Assembly (NCBI RefSeq): GCF_000981585.1
Contig: NZ_LN831776.1
Span: forward strand, 511,001 to 575,000
Source: Paenibacillus riograndensis SBR5
Lineage (GTDB): Bacteria > Bacillota > Bacilli > Paenibacillales > Paenibacillaceae
DNA: 64,000 nucleotides
Reading direction: 5' to 3'
In this document: one piece after another, positions 25,594 to 35,841 of the stretch
How positions within the stretch are numbered: the first letter of the stretch is position 1
How the letters are laid out: every line of letters starts with the position of its first letter
Program-made: the position numbers and the translations under genes
Notes under the pieces: model-generated
What the model was told of the DNA's origin: nothing
Seen by the model: the letters and a program-made list of their open reading frames with translations, nothing else
Databases searched by the model: none

Positions 25594-28500
25594 ATGAAGC
25601 GGTGTCAACTCTTGCTTCTGATTAGCATTGTGTTCATGCTCGCGCCCCCTGCATCCGCTCACGCCGAAAGACAGGAAATACGATATCAGGCTGAACTGGG
25701 TTATCCGCCATACAAGTACCTTCAGAACGGGTACCTGACCGGCTTCGATATAGACCTGACGAGTATGATTTTTGAGAAGCAGTCGTATTTAATTCATTAC
25801 AGTACGGGCGAATGGGAGGGAACATACAAACGGCTGACCCGGGGAGAGATTGATACTACAGGCCTTATGGCCGTAACAGAGGAACGCAAGAAGGACACCC
25901 TGTTCTCCAAGCCCGTGTTCAAAAGCTATATCTCCGTATACTCCCGGCAGGCGCTCCAAGAAGAGATCAAGCTAAGCACCCTGAAAAATTATAAAGTCGG
26001 CGTAGGGAAGAAACAATATTCCGAGACCGTGCTGCGCAATCAAACAGATGTTTCCCAATACATACAGTATGCAACAGTACCACAAGCGCTGGAAGCCCTG
26101 AAGAAGGGCGAGATTGACCTGCTCTTTGAGAATCAGGAGGTGGTGGACTACTTAATCGTTGAACAGGGCCTGACCGGCAATATTGTCCGCAGATTGAGTA
26201 ATTTGTACCCCCAGGATGTGGCTTACGGCATCAGCAAGTCCGAACCTCAGCTAGTCACTTACATAAATGCCCGGCTTGACCGGCTTCAGCAGTCGGGGGC
26301 TTTTGAAGAGCTGTATCAGCAATATTTTTTCACCCATTCCGAGAATTACACATCGATGATCCGCGGCCGGGTGATCTCCGGCATTGTCATCGGTCTATTT
26401 CTCCTGGTTACTGTGATCGCTGCCCTCAGAATATACATCAGGCATCTTCGGCGGACCATTCATTCGGAACAGGCGTTTTTCAGGGATGTGATTGAGCATA
26501 GCGGGATGATCGTATGGGCGGTGCATGCCGATAAGCGGATTATACGGTTCAACCAGTATGCGGCAAGCATGACAGGACTGAAAGAGAAGGATGTGCTCGG
26601 TGCAAACCTCGATGAGATCCCCGGCCTCTCCGGCGGGGCCGCAGCGCTTAGAGAGCTGCTTGTCAGAGCCGTCTACCAGGATTATGTCAGCAATGTGGAG
26701 CTGAAGCTTCCGGACCATTCACCTGAAGCGCGGTACTTCTCCTTCCGGACTGCCCTTATTCAGGGGATGGACACGCAGGCGGAGGATATCTTCGTATTGG
26801 TCGGGATGGACGTTGAAGAATGCAAGCAGAACGAGCTCAAGCTGCAGCACAGCTACCAGGAGCTAGAGGCTACCTACGAAGAGCTTGCGGCCACTGAAGA
26901 GGAACTGCAGGAGCAGTTCAACAAGCTGGAAGCCAGCGAACGCCGCTTCCGGCTGGCATCCGAAGGGTCCGGTGCCTACATGTGGGAGCTGGATTGGGAG
27001 AGCGGCATGTACAATCTGTCGGAACGCTGGTATGAGGTGATGGGATATACGAAGGAGGAGATCAACTCGTTCGAAGACGGCGTTCTCAGCATTATTCATC
27101 CCGATGATCAAGAACCGGCCCGCCAGGCGCGCCAGGAGCATCTGGCCGGATTGACGCCGATCTATGAAATAGAGTACCGCATGCGCACTAAGGACAACCG
27201 TTATGTCTGGTTTGAAGTGCGCGGCAAGGCAATTGTAGACCCCAAGGACAAAATTGTGCTGTTCCTGGGTTCCCTAATCGATATCAGCAAACGCAAGCAG
27301 GCCGAGTTCCAGCTGGGCAACAGCTACCAGGAACTGGAGGCTACCTATGAGCAGTTGACAGCCACGCAGGAGGAGCTTGTGGGCCAATACGATATGCTGC
27401 TGGAGAATCAAAAAAATATGCACCGTTTGGCGTATATGGATTCACTCAGCAGCTTGCCCAACCGCATCCTTCTGCTGGACACCATGGAGAGTTATTTCCA
27501 CCGTCCGGGAGGGAAAGCGGCGCTTCTGTTCGTGGATACTGATAATTTCAAATATATCAATGACACCCTGGGCCACAAGTCGGGAGATATTCTGATCCGC
27601 CAGGCCAGTGAAAGGCTGCAGTCGGTTATGCGCGAGGGGGATATGCTGTCCCGGCTTGGCGGGGATGAATTTGTGGTGTTTATCAAAGACGTGGAGGACC
27701 GCGCAGAGGTGCTGAATCTGGCGGAGAGTATCCTCCGCTCCTTCCGCAGATCGTTTCTGATCGGCGAGAGCAACCTGTATATTTCCGTGAGTATCGGAAT
27801 CTCCTTCTACCCTGAAGACGGGGAGACTACGGAGGAAATCCTGATGAATGCCGATGTTGCCATGTACAGGGCCAAGGAGGAAGGGAAAAACACCTTTGTG
27901 GTTTACGATAAGTCCATGCACATGTCATTTAATGAACGGATGAACATTGAGAAGCATCTGCGCAGTGCGATGAACAACAATGAATTTGAGCTGCATTACC
28001 AGCCGCAGGTGGAGATCAAGACGGGGCTCATTACGGGCTTCGAAGCGCTGATCCGCTGGAACAGTCCGGTGCTGGGCTTTGTGTCTCCGCTTTCCTTTAT
28101 CAAAATTGCCGAAGACTCCAGACTAATCATTTATATCGGGGAGTGGGTGCTTAGAGAAGCCTCCGCTTTTATGAAAAGCATGAATGACCGCACAGGCCTT
28201 CCCTACAAAATTTCAGTGAATATCTCCATTATTCAACTGCTGCAGGATGATTTTGTGGATATTGTGCTGGACAGTCTGGAGGAAAGCGGGCTTGCGCCAA
28301 ATTGCCTGGAGCTGGAAATTACCGAGTCTATCTTTATGGAATCTTTTGAAAACACGGTAAGCAAGCTGGAATTTCTGAAATCGCGCGGAATCCGCATCGC
28401 TCTTGATGATTTTGGGACAGGCTACTCTTCTCTGAGCTATTTGCAGCAGCTGCCGATCTCCACACTCAAAATGGACAAAATCTTTATCGACTCTTTGGCA

Positions 28501-28728
28501 GACCAGGGGTACAGCCAGTCCTTTGTGCAGACTATTATTATTCTGGGACACAAAATGGGACTGGACGTTGTCGCAGAGGGAGTGGAGGATGCCGACCAAT
28601 TGGCATTCCTTAAGGAAGCGGATTGTGACAAGGTGCAGGGCTATCTGATTAGCCGTCCAGTACCGCAGCGCGGAGTCATTGAACTGCTGGAGCCGCAGAG
28701 ACGTCATGGGCCGGGGTATTCACAGTAA
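25594..28728 (+). CDS. SBP_bac_3-PAS-PAS-GGDEF-EAL c-di-GMP enzyme
   Basis: 1044-residue membrane sensor. Order: signal peptide (to about residue 24), extracytoplasmic amino-acid-binding-protein-like domain (about 27-245, YPPYKYLQNGYLTGFDIDL), transmembrane helix (VISGIVIGLFLLVTVIAAL, about 258-280), PAS, coiled coil, PAS/PAC, coiled coil. GGDEF (RLGGDEFVVF; intact) and EAL (FEALIRWNSP, ITESIF, DDFGTGYSSLSYL, VVAEGVED; intact) follow. It should respond to an external ligand and make and/or degrade cyclic di-GMP. Both catalytic domains keep their key residues. The repeated QELEATYE linker after each PAS suggests internal duplication. AAAGGAGA lies before the ATG; a terminator follows. Confidence 0.92.
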   Translation: MKRCQLLLLISIVFMLAPPASAHAERQEIRYQAELGYPPYKYLQNGYLTGFDIDLTSMIFEKQSYLIHYSTGEWEGTYKRLTRGEIDTTGLMAVTEERKKDTLFSKPVFKSYISVYSRQALQEEIKLSTLKNYKVGVGKKQYSETVLRNQTDVSQYIQYATVPQALEALKKGEIDLLFENQEVVDYLIVEQGLTGNIVRRLSNLYPQDVAYGISKSEPQLVTYINARLDRLQQSGAFEELYQQYFFTHSENYTSMIRGRVISGIVIGLFLLVTVIAALRIYIRHLRRTIHSEQAFFRDVIEHSGMIVWAVHADKRIIRFNQYAASMTGLKEKDVLGANLDEIPGLSGGAAALRELLVRAVYQDYVSNVELKLPDHSPEARYFSFRTALIQGMDTQAEDIFVLVGMDVEECKQNELKLQHSYQELEATYEELAATEEELQEQFNKLEASERRFRLASEGSGAYMWELDWESGMYNLSERWYEVMGYTKEEINSFEDGVLSIIHPDDQEPARQARQEHLAGLTPIYEIEYRMRTKDNRYVWFEVRGKAIVDPKDKIVLFLGSLIDISKRKQAEFQLGNSYQELEATYEQLTATQEELVGQYDMLLENQKNMHRLAYMDSLSSLPNRILLLDTMESYFHRPGGKAALLFVDTDNFKYINDTLGHKSGDILIRQASERLQSVMREGDMLSRLGGDEFVVFIKDVEDRAEVLNLAESILRSFRRSFLIGESNLYISVSIGISFYPEDGETTEEILMNADVAMYRAKEEGKNTFVVYDKSMHMSFNERMNIEKHLRSAMNNNEFELHYQPQVEIKTGLITGFEALIRWNSPVLGFVSPLSFIKIAEDSRLIIYIGEWVLREASAFMKSMNDRTGLPYKISVNISIIQLLQDDFVDIVLDSLEESGLAPNCLELEITESIFMESFENTVSKLEFLKSRGIRIALDDFGTGYSSLSYLQQLPISTLKMDKIFIDSLADQGYSQSFVQTIIILGHKMGLDVVAEGVEDADQLAFLKEADCDKVQGYLISRPVPQRGVIELLEPQRRHGPGYSQ

Positions 28729-28759
28729 TACCATCAGAATAAAATTGTAATGCCAAACA

Positions 28760-28795
28760 AGCCCCAGAGCATATCCGCTCTGGAGGCTTTTTTTG
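28760..28795. terminator. Terminator between convergent c-di-GMP genes
   Basis: CCAGAGC and GCTCTGG arms with flanking GCC/GGC pairs, followed by TTTTTTT on the plus strand. It may serve both directions. Confidence 0.8.
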
Positions 28796-28828
28796 GCTTT
28801 GGCGGCTCTGTAAGCTGTCCGGCCTGAA

Positions 28829-29923
28829 TCAGACAACGACAATTTTATTTTTTCCTGTTTTTTTAGCCTCGTACAGCGCATCGTCCGCCTGCTGAAAGGT
28901 AGAGCTTTTGGAGTCTGTTCCGGCATAGTCATGCATGCCAATGCTGACGGTTACGGAGTTTCCATCCATCTCGGCAACAGGCAATGCGGCAATGCCGTGA
29001 AGAATCTGCGTCATGATCCTGCGGGAATCCTCCAGCGGCTTGGCGGTCAGAATCACAACGAATTCTTCGCCACCATACCTGGCGGCGAAATCATCTGCGC
29101 CGATATGCTTCAGCACGATCCCGGCAACCTGTCTCAGCACAATGTCTCCGACCCAGTGCCCGTACTGATCATTTACTTTTTTGAAGTTATCGATGTCCAG
29201 CACCGCCAGCTGCATGGGAAAAGGATTGCTCTGCTGATGCTCAATCAGCCAGCCCAGATATTCGTGAAAGGTCTTGTGGTTATACAGTTCGGTCAAAGGA
29301 TCAACCTTCGACAGGCGGTCCATGATGATATTCTGGATGCGCAAATCCTGCTCCGATTTCAGCGAGCTCTCCAGAGACTGCATCAGATCACGCCCCCGGG
29401 CAATGAGGGCAAAACCCGCAAGTGCAGTTCCGGTCAAGATGAATGCGATGATCATATTCTGGATGCGCAAGCTATTATCATAGACTGAAGTATCCAACAG
29501 CAGCAGGATCATGTACGTCACACATAAAATGGAAGTGGCTTTCAAGTAGGTGCTTCTCAAATAGAGCATGGATACCAGCAAAGGGATTAGCATGATAAGC
29601 GGCTTCACATAGAAAACATCACTTAAATTTAAGATCATCACTATCGCGATCAAATGGCTTGCGGCAACATTGGAAATTTCCGATAACAGGGGGCGCCATT
29701 TATAAATGGCCTCAAGTACAAGCAGGGTTCCCAGTATCATAATGTCGGGCAGCAGTACATTGCCGAACAGGTAGCTTTTGCCCGATAACCTGGGATCATC
29801 CCCCTGCATGGACAAAGAGATTACGGTCTGAGTGAGCAGATGGACAAGCAGTACCAGCCAGAAAGCGTTGAGGATCATGCGGTTCCAATACGTTTGGCGA
29901 GGAGCAGGTGGTGGGATATGCAT
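28829..29923 (-). CDS. Membrane diguanylate cyclase (GGDEF)
   Basis: 364 residues from ATG 29923 (GAGGA 7 nt upstream). Five or six N-terminal transmembrane segments (about residues 15-190), a short helical linker, then a C-terminal GGDEF domain (about 205-364). The domain has DPLTELYNHKTFHEYL, LDIDNFKKVNDQYGHWVGD and the active-site loop RYGGEEFVVI. No obvious RxxD inhibitory site directly before the loop. It should make c-di-GMP; the membrane part is the sensor. Convergent with the GGDEF-EAL gene. Confidence 0.9.
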   Translation of the reverse strand: MHIPPPAPRQTYWNRMILNAFWLVLLVHLLTQTVISLSMQGDDPRLSGKSYLFGNVLLPDIMILGTLLVLEAIYKWRPLLSEISNVAASHLIAIVMILNLSDVFYVKPLIMLIPLLVSMLYLRSTYLKATSILCVTYMILLLLDTSVYDNSLRIQNMIIAFILTGTALAGFALIARGRDLMQSLESSLKSEQDLRIQNIIMDRLSKVDPLTELYNHKTFHEYLGWLIEHQQSNPFPMQLAVLDIDNFKKVNDQYGHWVGDIVLRQVAGIVLKHIGADDFAARYGGEEFVVILTAKPLEDSRRIMTQILHGIAALPVAEMDGNSVTVSIGMHDYAGTDSKSSTFQQADDALYEAKKTGKNKIVVV

Positions 29924-30107
29924 AAGATGTTCCTCTTTTCCAGTGGCAATATATCTATATATTCGACAATAATCACGCTTTTCCTCCAAAGAATGACACA
30001 AGGGTTACTCCGGGGAAAATGTTCGTGTTTTGGCTATTGTTTAGCATTGTATAGATAGTTATTATGTATAACACGGGCAAAACACGAATTATGGGAGCTA
30101 AACCTCC

Positions 30108-30136
30108 TTGACACATTCGTCTATGTTCTGTAATAT
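30108..30136 (+). promoter_or_regulatory. Strong SigA-type promoter in the gap before the FAD gene
   Basis: TTGACA, 17-bp spacer, TAATAT. No credible ORF with an RBS follows before 30584, so it may drive the FAD gene through the MITE-like element or an untranslated RNA. Confidence 0.5.
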
Positions 30137-30330
30137 TTCAAGTGGCTCAACAAACAATGATTAGCTGTTCGTATATCCTCAAAGATAAGGTTTGGGGGTC
30201 TCTACAGGGAACCGTAAATTCCTGGCTACGAATAGGGTGCATTTGGCATACCTATGAAGTGGTCGGGATTTTTTGTGCTGCGTTCTGCAAGAACTATTAT
30301 GATCGCAGAAACGGACGAGGCCTTGCTAGA

Positions 30331-30536
30331 TAAGATGAACTTAAAAATTCATAAAAGGGTAGAAATGCGGAGGGGAAGTTTGGAACTGGAAGAGCGGTAG
30401 CGTCCGCCTTTGTCACCGGATTTCAACCGCAAAAGGCGGTTCCATTGAAGAAATCTGGGGACAACAGCGGCTGGAAGTCCAAACATTCCCCGCAGTGACG
30501 TCTATACCCACAATGTAAAACTAAAGTTCAACTTAA
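30331..30536 (+). repeat. MITE-like element, copy 1
   Basis: About 206 bp bounded by imperfect inverted ends (GAACTT left, AAGTTC right). It shares a core with copy 2 (32416-32631): AGGGGAAGTTTGGAACTGG, GAGCGGTAGCGTCCGCC, CAACAGCGG, AAGTCCAAACATTC in the same order. No ORF. It ends 48 bp before the FAD gene. Confidence 0.7.
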
Positions 30537-30583
30537 ATAAAGGACAGCGATACCGTTTCTTCCTGGGAGGAACAGAGAAACCA

Positions 30584-32008
30584 ATGAGTAAATATGATGT
30601 GATTGTCGTGGGTGCCGGACCGGCTGGAATTTTTGCCTGCTATGAATTGACGCGCAAGGCCCCTGAGCTTAAGGTGCTGCTGGTAGACAAAGGCCATGAT
30701 ATATACCGGCGCAATTGCCCGATTCTGGAGGAGAAAATCAAACTCTGCCCTCCGGCCTCGGGACGCAAGGAATTCGCCGGCTGTCTGCCTGCGTGTTCGA
30801 TTACCGCCGGTTTTGGGGGAGCGGGCGCATACAGTGACGGAAAGTTCAATATCACCACTGAATTTGGCGGCTGGATGACAGATTATCTGGCACCCTCCAA
30901 AGTGCTGGAGCTGATCCAGTATGTAGATGCCATCAATCTGGAGCATGGGGCCACACCGGTAATTACCGATCCGACCACCGAAAGCATCCGGGGCATCGAG
31001 CAGCGGGGATACGCCGCCGGGCTTAAGCTGCTGCGGGCGCAGGTGCGTCATCTCGGCACAGAGCAGAACCTGGAAATCCTGAAATCCATATACGAATATT
31101 TGCGGGTACGGATCGATATGCTGTTCAAAACTGAGGTTCAGGATATTGTTACGGTTAAGGAAGAGGGCAAGCACCGGGTTACGGGCATTACACTGAAGAA
31201 CGGCGAGAGCTATGCGGCGGACAAAGTGATGATCGCACCGGGGCGCGACGGGTCTGCTTGGCTGACGGATGTCCTGAAGAAGCGCCGGCTCAAGATGTAC
31301 AACAATCAGGTCGATGTAGGTGTAAGGGTGGAAACCTCGGATGTCGTCATGAGAGAGATTAATGAGCATCTCTATGAAGGAAAGTTCATTTTTAATACAT
31401 CTGTAGGCACGCGTGTCCGCACCTTTTGCAGCAATCCTTCCGGACATGTTGTTGTTGAGAACCACAGCGGCGTGATGGCGGCCAATGGCCATTCCTACAA
31501 GGACCCTGCGCTGGGTTCCATGAATACCAACTTTGCGCTGCTGGTCTCGCATACCTTCACGGAGCCTTTTGACAAGCCGAATGAATATGCCCGGGAAATC
31601 TGCAAGCGGGCCAATGATTTGTCCAGCGGCGGGGTCATTGTACAGAAATACGGGGATATCCTGCGCGGACGGCGCTCCACCGAAACCCGGATTAAAGAAG
31701 GCTTTCTGGAGCCTACGCTGAAGGAAGCGGTGCCTGGCGATCTCGGGCTGGTGCTGCCTTATAACACAATGAAGAGCCTGATCGAAATGGTGGAGGCCCT
31801 GGAAAAAGTCACTCCGGGCATCGCCTCCGAGCATACACTGTTCTATGGCGTGGAGGCCAAATTCTACTCGGCCCGTCCGAAGCTTACGGAGAACCTGGAA
31901 ACTGAAATTTCAGGCCTCTACTGTGGCGGTGACGGCGCGGGCATCACCCGCGGCCTGGCCCAGGCCGGAGCGGCCGGGGTATGGATTGCGCGGGGAATGC
32001 TGGGGTAA
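30584..32008 (+). CDS. FAD-dependent oxidoreductase (COG2509-like)
   Basis: 474 residues. N-terminal Rossmann FAD motif VIVVGAGPAGIFACYEL (about residues 6-22), then CPILEEKIKLCPPASG and SITAGFGGAGAYSDGKFN, characteristic of a conserved family of uncharacterised FAD-dependent dehydrogenases. The C-terminal FAD contact is YCGGDGAGITRGLAQAGAAG. GGGAGG lies before the ATG. A single-gene unit, flanked on both sides by copies of the same MITE-like element in direct orientation. Substrate unknown. Confidence 0.85.
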   Translation: MSKYDVIVVGAGPAGIFACYELTRKAPELKVLLVDKGHDIYRRNCPILEEKIKLCPPASGRKEFAGCLPACSITAGFGGAGAYSDGKFNITTEFGGWMTDYLAPSKVLELIQYVDAINLEHGATPVITDPTTESIRGIEQRGYAAGLKLLRAQVRHLGTEQNLEILKSIYEYLRVRIDMLFKTEVQDIVTVKEEGKHRVTGITLKNGESYAADKVMIAPGRDGSAWLTDVLKKRRLKMYNNQVDVGVRVETSDVVMREINEHLYEGKFIFNTSVGTRVRTFCSNPSGHVVVENHSGVMAANGHSYKDPALGSMNTNFALLVSHTFTEPFDKPNEYAREICKRANDLSSGGVIVQKYGDILRGRRSTETRIKEGFLEPTLKEAVPGDLGLVLPYNTMKSLIEMVEALEKVTPGIASEHTLFYGVEAKFYSARPKLTENLETEISGLYCGGDGAGITRGLAQAGAAGVWIARGMLG

Positions 32009-32047
32009 GAAGGAGCGTGCGGCTTAAGCAACGGTGAGGAACATGAA

Positions 32048-32093
32048 GAGCTGTCTTAGAGTAGAATTGTCTGCGATGAGGCAGCTTTTTTCG
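32048..32093 (+). terminator. Probable terminator after the FAD gene
   Basis: AGCTGTCT and AGGCAGCT (one mismatch) around a long loop, followed by TTTTTT. Confidence 0.5.
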
Positions 32094-32152
32094 CGGACGG
32101 CGGTGCGTTTTGTATGTATGGGAAATTGTTAGGATAAGAGATTTTTAAGAAT

Positions 32153-32175
32153 AAACGGCAGAAATGCCGTTTTTG
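32153..32175 (+). terminator. Second terminator after the FAD gene
   Basis: AAACGGCA-GAAA-TGCCGTTT perfect hairpin followed by TT. Compact and AT-symmetric, so it may act in both directions. Confidence 0.65.
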
Positions 32176-32236
32176 AAAGTCTGCTGGCAGCGTCAGGACG
32201 TTTGTGTAAGAAGCGTTCGTATCTTCCGGTTCCGTT

Positions 32237-32415
32237 AGGTGGAAAAAGTATCACTAATTTGCTCGAGTATCCCTGCGTCCCGGTAGCCAAGTGGAGTATC
32301 ACTAATTCAGCTCATTTCGCTCCTGACAGGATAATATGGCCTGATTAAGTTCCTTTTTTCCACTAAAACCTCACGAATGTTTATTTGGGGGAGAAATAAG
32401 TTTCCTTTTTCCACC
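32237..32415. repeat. 51-bp-period repeat cluster (GTGGAAAAAG type)
   Basis: Two forward copies of A-GTGGAAAAAGTATCACTAATT (32237, 32289; second shortened) and two inverted copies of TTCCTTTTTTCCAC (32350, 32401). Copies within an orientation are 51-52 bp apart. Confidence 0.65.
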
Positions 32416-32631
32416 TATATAAAGCGAACTTGAAAAACGAACAAAAGGGAAAAGGGATGGAGGGGAAGTTTGGAACTGGAGGAGCGGTAGCGTCCGCCTT
32501 TGTCTGCGGATTTCCACCGCGAACAGCGGTACAAATCAAGAAATCTGCAGACAACAGCGGCCGGAAGTCCAAACATTCTCCGGAGTCCCAACGAAGTCCC
32601 TAATGTAAAGATCTTAAGTTCACTCTATATA
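32416..32631 (+). repeat. MITE-like element, copy 2
   Basis: 216 bp with ~18-bp imperfect terminal inverted repeats: the left end reads TATATAAAGCGAACTTGAA, and the reverse complement of the right end reads TATATAGAGTGAACTTAA. The central core matches copy 1. No ORF inside. Probably mobilised in trans. Confidence 0.75.
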
Positions 32632-32669
32632 GCAGTGTTATCAACGATGTGCTGTTCTTGTCTTTTGGA

Positions 32670-33248
32670 TTAATTCTCCCGTACGGAAAGCACCTGCAGC
32701 TGATCCCAGACGGCCTGCCAGTTCTTCCCGGCAACCCGTGCCTCATAGATAGGATGCAGCTGCGAATTCGCCCTGAAGTGCGGCGACGGGCGGACGGTCA
32801 GCTCCAGCGCATCCGAAACCCCATGCGGAGCGGCTAGCCTAAGCTCTCCATACTCATCCATGGCAAGGCCCAGCGCGGTTGCCGTTTCAGGGAATTTGGA
32901 CATGCCGTCTGTGGATGAGGAGTATGGCGCGAGGCCGTTAACTGTATGCATTCTCGCTTGATTTTTGACCGACCAGGGGACAGAGGGAGCTGTGCTCCGC
33001 AGCTGCGCTTCCCAGGATTTTTCCACTTCCTCACGGATATCGTCCGGGTCGTAATAGATTACATCCACATCCCCCAAGGGGGTTCTTTCGGTAAACCCGT
33101 GCTGCACATCCCACACTTTGGAACGCACAAAACCGGCGCAGACCCAGGAGTCCGGCAAATGCAAATCCCTCACAGCAGCCAGGATGTTCATCATCCAGCG
33201 GTCTTCTTTTACAACCCGCAGCAGGTCCAATTCATGATGTATCCGCAA
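32670..33248 (-). CDS. Nucleotidyltransferase-family protein (NTP_transf_6 type)
   Basis: 192-residue protein with the polymerase-beta-like nucleotidyltransferase pattern CAGFVRSKVWD ... GDVDVIYYD (metal-binding aspartates) of the former DUF925 family. The C-terminal part holds RPSPHFRANSQLHPIYEARV. Likely cytoplasmic; substrate unknown. TTG start with GGAGG 7 nt upstream. Divergent from the LytS gene. A direct repeat TAATATAGAT (33262 and 33275) sits in the divergent region. Confidence 0.85.
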   Translation of the reverse strand: MRIHHELDLLRVVKEDRWMMNILAAVRDLHLPDSWVCAGFVRSKVWDVQHGFTERTPLGDVDVIYYDPDDIREEVEKSWEAQLRSTAPSVPWSVKNQARMHTVNGLAPYSSSTDGMSKFPETATALGLAMDEYGELRLAAPHGVSDALELTVRPSPHFRANSQLHPIYEARVAGKNWQAVWDQLQVLSVREN

Positions 33249-33389
33249 ATCAACACCTCCATAATATAGATTAGTAATATAGATCGGTTTTACAAAACGT
33301 TCTGGGTTTATTCCCCCAAGTTCTCTTATTATAAGACTGAATCTGCAAGGAGGGGTATTATAAAAGGAATTGCAGGAACAGCGGATAAA

Positions 33390-33418
33390 TTGCTAATCTG
33401 GAGCAGCACTCTTATAAT
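33390..33418 (+). promoter_or_regulatory. SigA-type promoter of the LytS/LytTR operon
   Basis: TTGCTA, 17-bp spacer, TATAAT, 33 bp before the GTG start of the sensor kinase. Confidence 0.65.
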
Positions 33419-33450
33419 GAACCGGTAGATTGACCTTTGGAGGCGTAACT

Positions 33451-35112
33451 GTGGAGCATAACCTGACGATACTGCTGCAATTGTTCGAAAGAGCGGCGCT
33501 GCTGCTGATGTGCCTCTTTGTGCTGACACGGGTGCCGCGGTTTAAAGAGATTTTTGTCCAGGGAGCTTATGCTCCCCAGGAGCTGGCGATGGTGACGGTA
33601 ATCTTTAGCCTGTTCGCGATCTTCGGGACCTACACGGGGATTAATGTCGAGGGGTCGCTGGTGAACGTGCGGATCATCGCTATCGTCGCCGGCGGAATCC
33701 TCTTCGGTCCCTGGGTGGGCCTGATCACCGGGGTCATTTCCGGAGTTCACCGTTTTCTGATTGATATTGGCGGAATTACTTCGGTCCCCTGCCTGATTAC
33801 GAGTATTGCAGCGGGGATGGTCTCGGGTGTCATTTACCGCCGTACTTCGGCAGAGCACCGCTGGATTGCGGGCATCCTGGCCGGGATGGCCTGTGAAGCG
33901 CTGACGATGGTGCTGATTCTGGTCATGGCCAATCCGGCGTCGCTTGGTGTGGATATCGTTTCGAAGATCGCTTTTCCGATGATTGCCGGCCAGATCAGTG
34001 TCGGTCTTATAGTCTTGCTCGTTCAGAGCGTGGAAGGGGAGAAGGAACGGATTGCCGCGAAGCAGTCCAAGCTGGCTCTGGATATTGCCAATAAGACCCT
34101 GCCTTATTTTCGCAGCATCACTCCCCAGTCGCTCCGCATCATCTGCGGGATTATTAAGGAGGACATTGGAGCCGACGCGGTAGCCATTACCGATACCCGC
34201 TACATCCGCGCCTATGTCGGCGTTGGAGAGGAGTATTATGCCGAGACGAATGAGATTATCAGTGAAGAGACGAAGATGACGCTCCGCAGCGGCGAGATTA
34301 CGATCCGCGACGATGATACGGAGTATATGAACCGGGCGATTCGTTCGCTGATTATCATTCCGCTGAAAGAGAAGGGCGAGGTCACAGGTGCGCTTAAAAT
34401 TTATTACACCAAAGCCCACAAAATCACTTATTCATTGCAGGCAATGGCGGTGGGGCTGTCACAGATCATCTCGACGCTAATGGAAGTGTCGCGGGTGGAG
34501 GACATCAAGGAGATGGCCAACAAGGCGGAGCTGAAGGCATTGCAGACAAGCATTAATCCCCATTTTCTGTTCAATGCGCTGAACGCCATTATTTCTTCCA
34601 TTCGCATTGACCCGGATAAGGCGCGGGAGCTGATCGTCAATCTGTCGGGCTATATGCGCTACAATCTGGAGCTGACCGACGAATTCATCGATATCCGGCG
34701 CGAACTCCAGCAGGTCCAGCAGTACGTGGAGATTGAAAAAGCGCGCTTCGGCAGCCGTCTGGCTGTGGAATATGAGATTGACGAGCTGGAGGTGCGTATT
34801 CCCAGTCTGATTATTCAGCCTTTGGTGGAGAATGCGATTGTTCACGGCATTTTGAAGGTGAGAGGCCAAGGTACGGTGACCATCTCGGTAAAAGATCTGG
34901 GAAGCGCGGTGCGGATCGGCATTACCGATACCGGTATAGGGATCAGCGAGGAAACGATCGGGAAGGTCTACAGCGGAAACATGCCGGATCACAAAATAGG
35001 ACTGTACAATGTGCATCAGCGGGTGAAGCTAATTTACGGCAAAGGCCTGACGATCCACCGGCTGGATCAGGGGACGGAAATTTATTTTGACGTGACAAAG
35101 GAGCAGCGATGA
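33451..35112 (+). CDS. LytS-type sensor histidine kinase
   Basis: 553 residues from GTG 33451 (GGAGG 7 nt upstream). The N-terminal 5TM-Lyt membrane sensor domain (about 1-190, with the conserved [21 protein letters not shown]) is followed by a GAF-like domain (about 205-340). A His_kinase domain has phosphoacceptor motif [12 protein letters not shown] (about residue 365), then an HATPase_c domain ([27 protein letters not shown]). Lyt-type kinases sense pyruvate or membrane state in known cases. It overlaps the response-regulator gene by 4 nt. Confidence 0.92.
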   Translation: MEHNLTILLQLFERAALLLMCLFVLTRVPRFKEIFVQGAYAPQELAMVTVIFSLFAIFGTYTGINVEGSLVNVRIIAIVAGGILFGPWVGLITGVISGVHRFLIDIGGITSVPCLITSIAAGMVSGVIYRRTSAEHRWIAGILAGMACEALTMVLILVMANPASLGVDIVSKIAFPMIAGQISVGLIVLLVQSVEGEKERIAAKQSKLALDIANKTLPYFRSITPQSLRIICGIIKEDIGADAVAITDTRYIRAYVGVGEEYYAETNEIISEETKMTLRSGEITIRDDDTEYMNRAIRSLIIIPLKEKGEVTGALKIYYTKAHKITYSLQAMAVGLSQIISTLMEVSRVEDIKEMANKAELKALQTSINPHFLFNALNAIISSIRIDPDKARELIVNLSGYMRYNLELTDEFIDIRRELQQVQQYVEIEKARFGSRLAVEYEIDELEVRIPSLIIQPLVENAIVHGILKVRGQGTVTISVKDLGSAVRIGITDTGIGISEETIGKVYSGNMPDHKIGLYNVHQRVKLIYGKGLTIHRLDQGTEIYFDVTKEQR

Positions 35113-35837
35113 GAGCGATAATTGTAGAGGATGAAGTGCTGGCAAGGCAGGAGCTTGCCTTTCTGATCGGAGCAAACAGCGCCATAAGGATTGCCGGAGA
35201 GTTCGAGGACGGTCTGGACGCACTGAAGTATCTGCAGACGGAGGAAGTGGATGTGATTTTTCTGGATATCAATATTCCTTCCATCGATGGTGTGCTGCTG
35301 GCCCAGAATATCAGCCGGTTCTCGGTCAAGCCCTATATCGTCTTTATTACCGCGTACAAGGAACATGCTGCCGAGGCCTTCGAGATCGAAGCCTTCGACT
35401 ATATTCTGAAGCCTTACAGCGAAACGCGGATCAAGGCGATGCTGCATAAGCTGGAGGTGGCATTTGCTGCGCGCGGACATCAAGGGGAAGAGGAGCATGT
35501 GAAGCTGAGCGACAAGGTCAACCTGTGGAAAAATGAGAAGATTATCGTCGTCGATGCTGATGAGATCTATTATGCTTCCGCTCAGGAGAAAACGACAAGT
35601 GTCATTACTAAAGGGGAAGAGTACAACATGGCGCTCAGCATCAGTGAGTTTCACAGCCGTTTGCCGCAGGACCGCTTCTTCCGCTGTCACCGTTCGTATC
35701 TGGTGAACCTGTCCAAAATCAAGGAAATTATCCCCTGGTTCAACAATACCTACCTGCTCCGGCTGCGTGATCTGGACTTTGAAGTGCCGGTCAGCCGCAG
35801 CAAGGTGAAGGAATTCAGGCAGATCATGCGCATTTAA
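35109..35837 (+). CDS. LytTR-family response regulator
   Basis: 242 residues: receiver domain (about 1-118; acidic pocket VEDE, phospho-Asp in [10 protein letters not shown], Lys in YILKPYSE) and a C-terminal LytTR DNA-binding domain (about 140-238; [19 protein letters not shown]). LytTR proteins bind two direct repeats about two helical turns apart. Such a pair lies 4 bp after this gene, in front of the transporter. Confidence 0.92.
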   Translation: MRAIIVEDEVLARQELAFLIGANSAIRIAGEFEDGLDALKYLQTEEVDVIFLDINIPSIDGVLLAQNISRFSVKPYIVFITAYKEHAAEAFEIEAFDYILKPYSETRIKAMLHKLEVAFAARGHQGEEEHVKLSDKVNLWKNEKIIVVDADEIYYASAQEKTTSVITKGEEYNMALSISEFHSRLPQDRFFRCHRSYLVNLSKIKEIIPWFNNTYLLRLRDLDFEVPVSRSKVKEFRQIMRI

Positions 35838-35841
35838 CGGC

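Noticed and set aside
30142..30333. 63-codon ORF behind the TTGACA promoter
   Set aside because: No Shine-Dalgarno; composition is not protein-like; it runs into the MITE-like element.
30533..31834. 433-codon minus-strand ORF
   Set aside because: Antisense to the FAD oxidoreductase with intact FAD motifs; low-complexity shadow.
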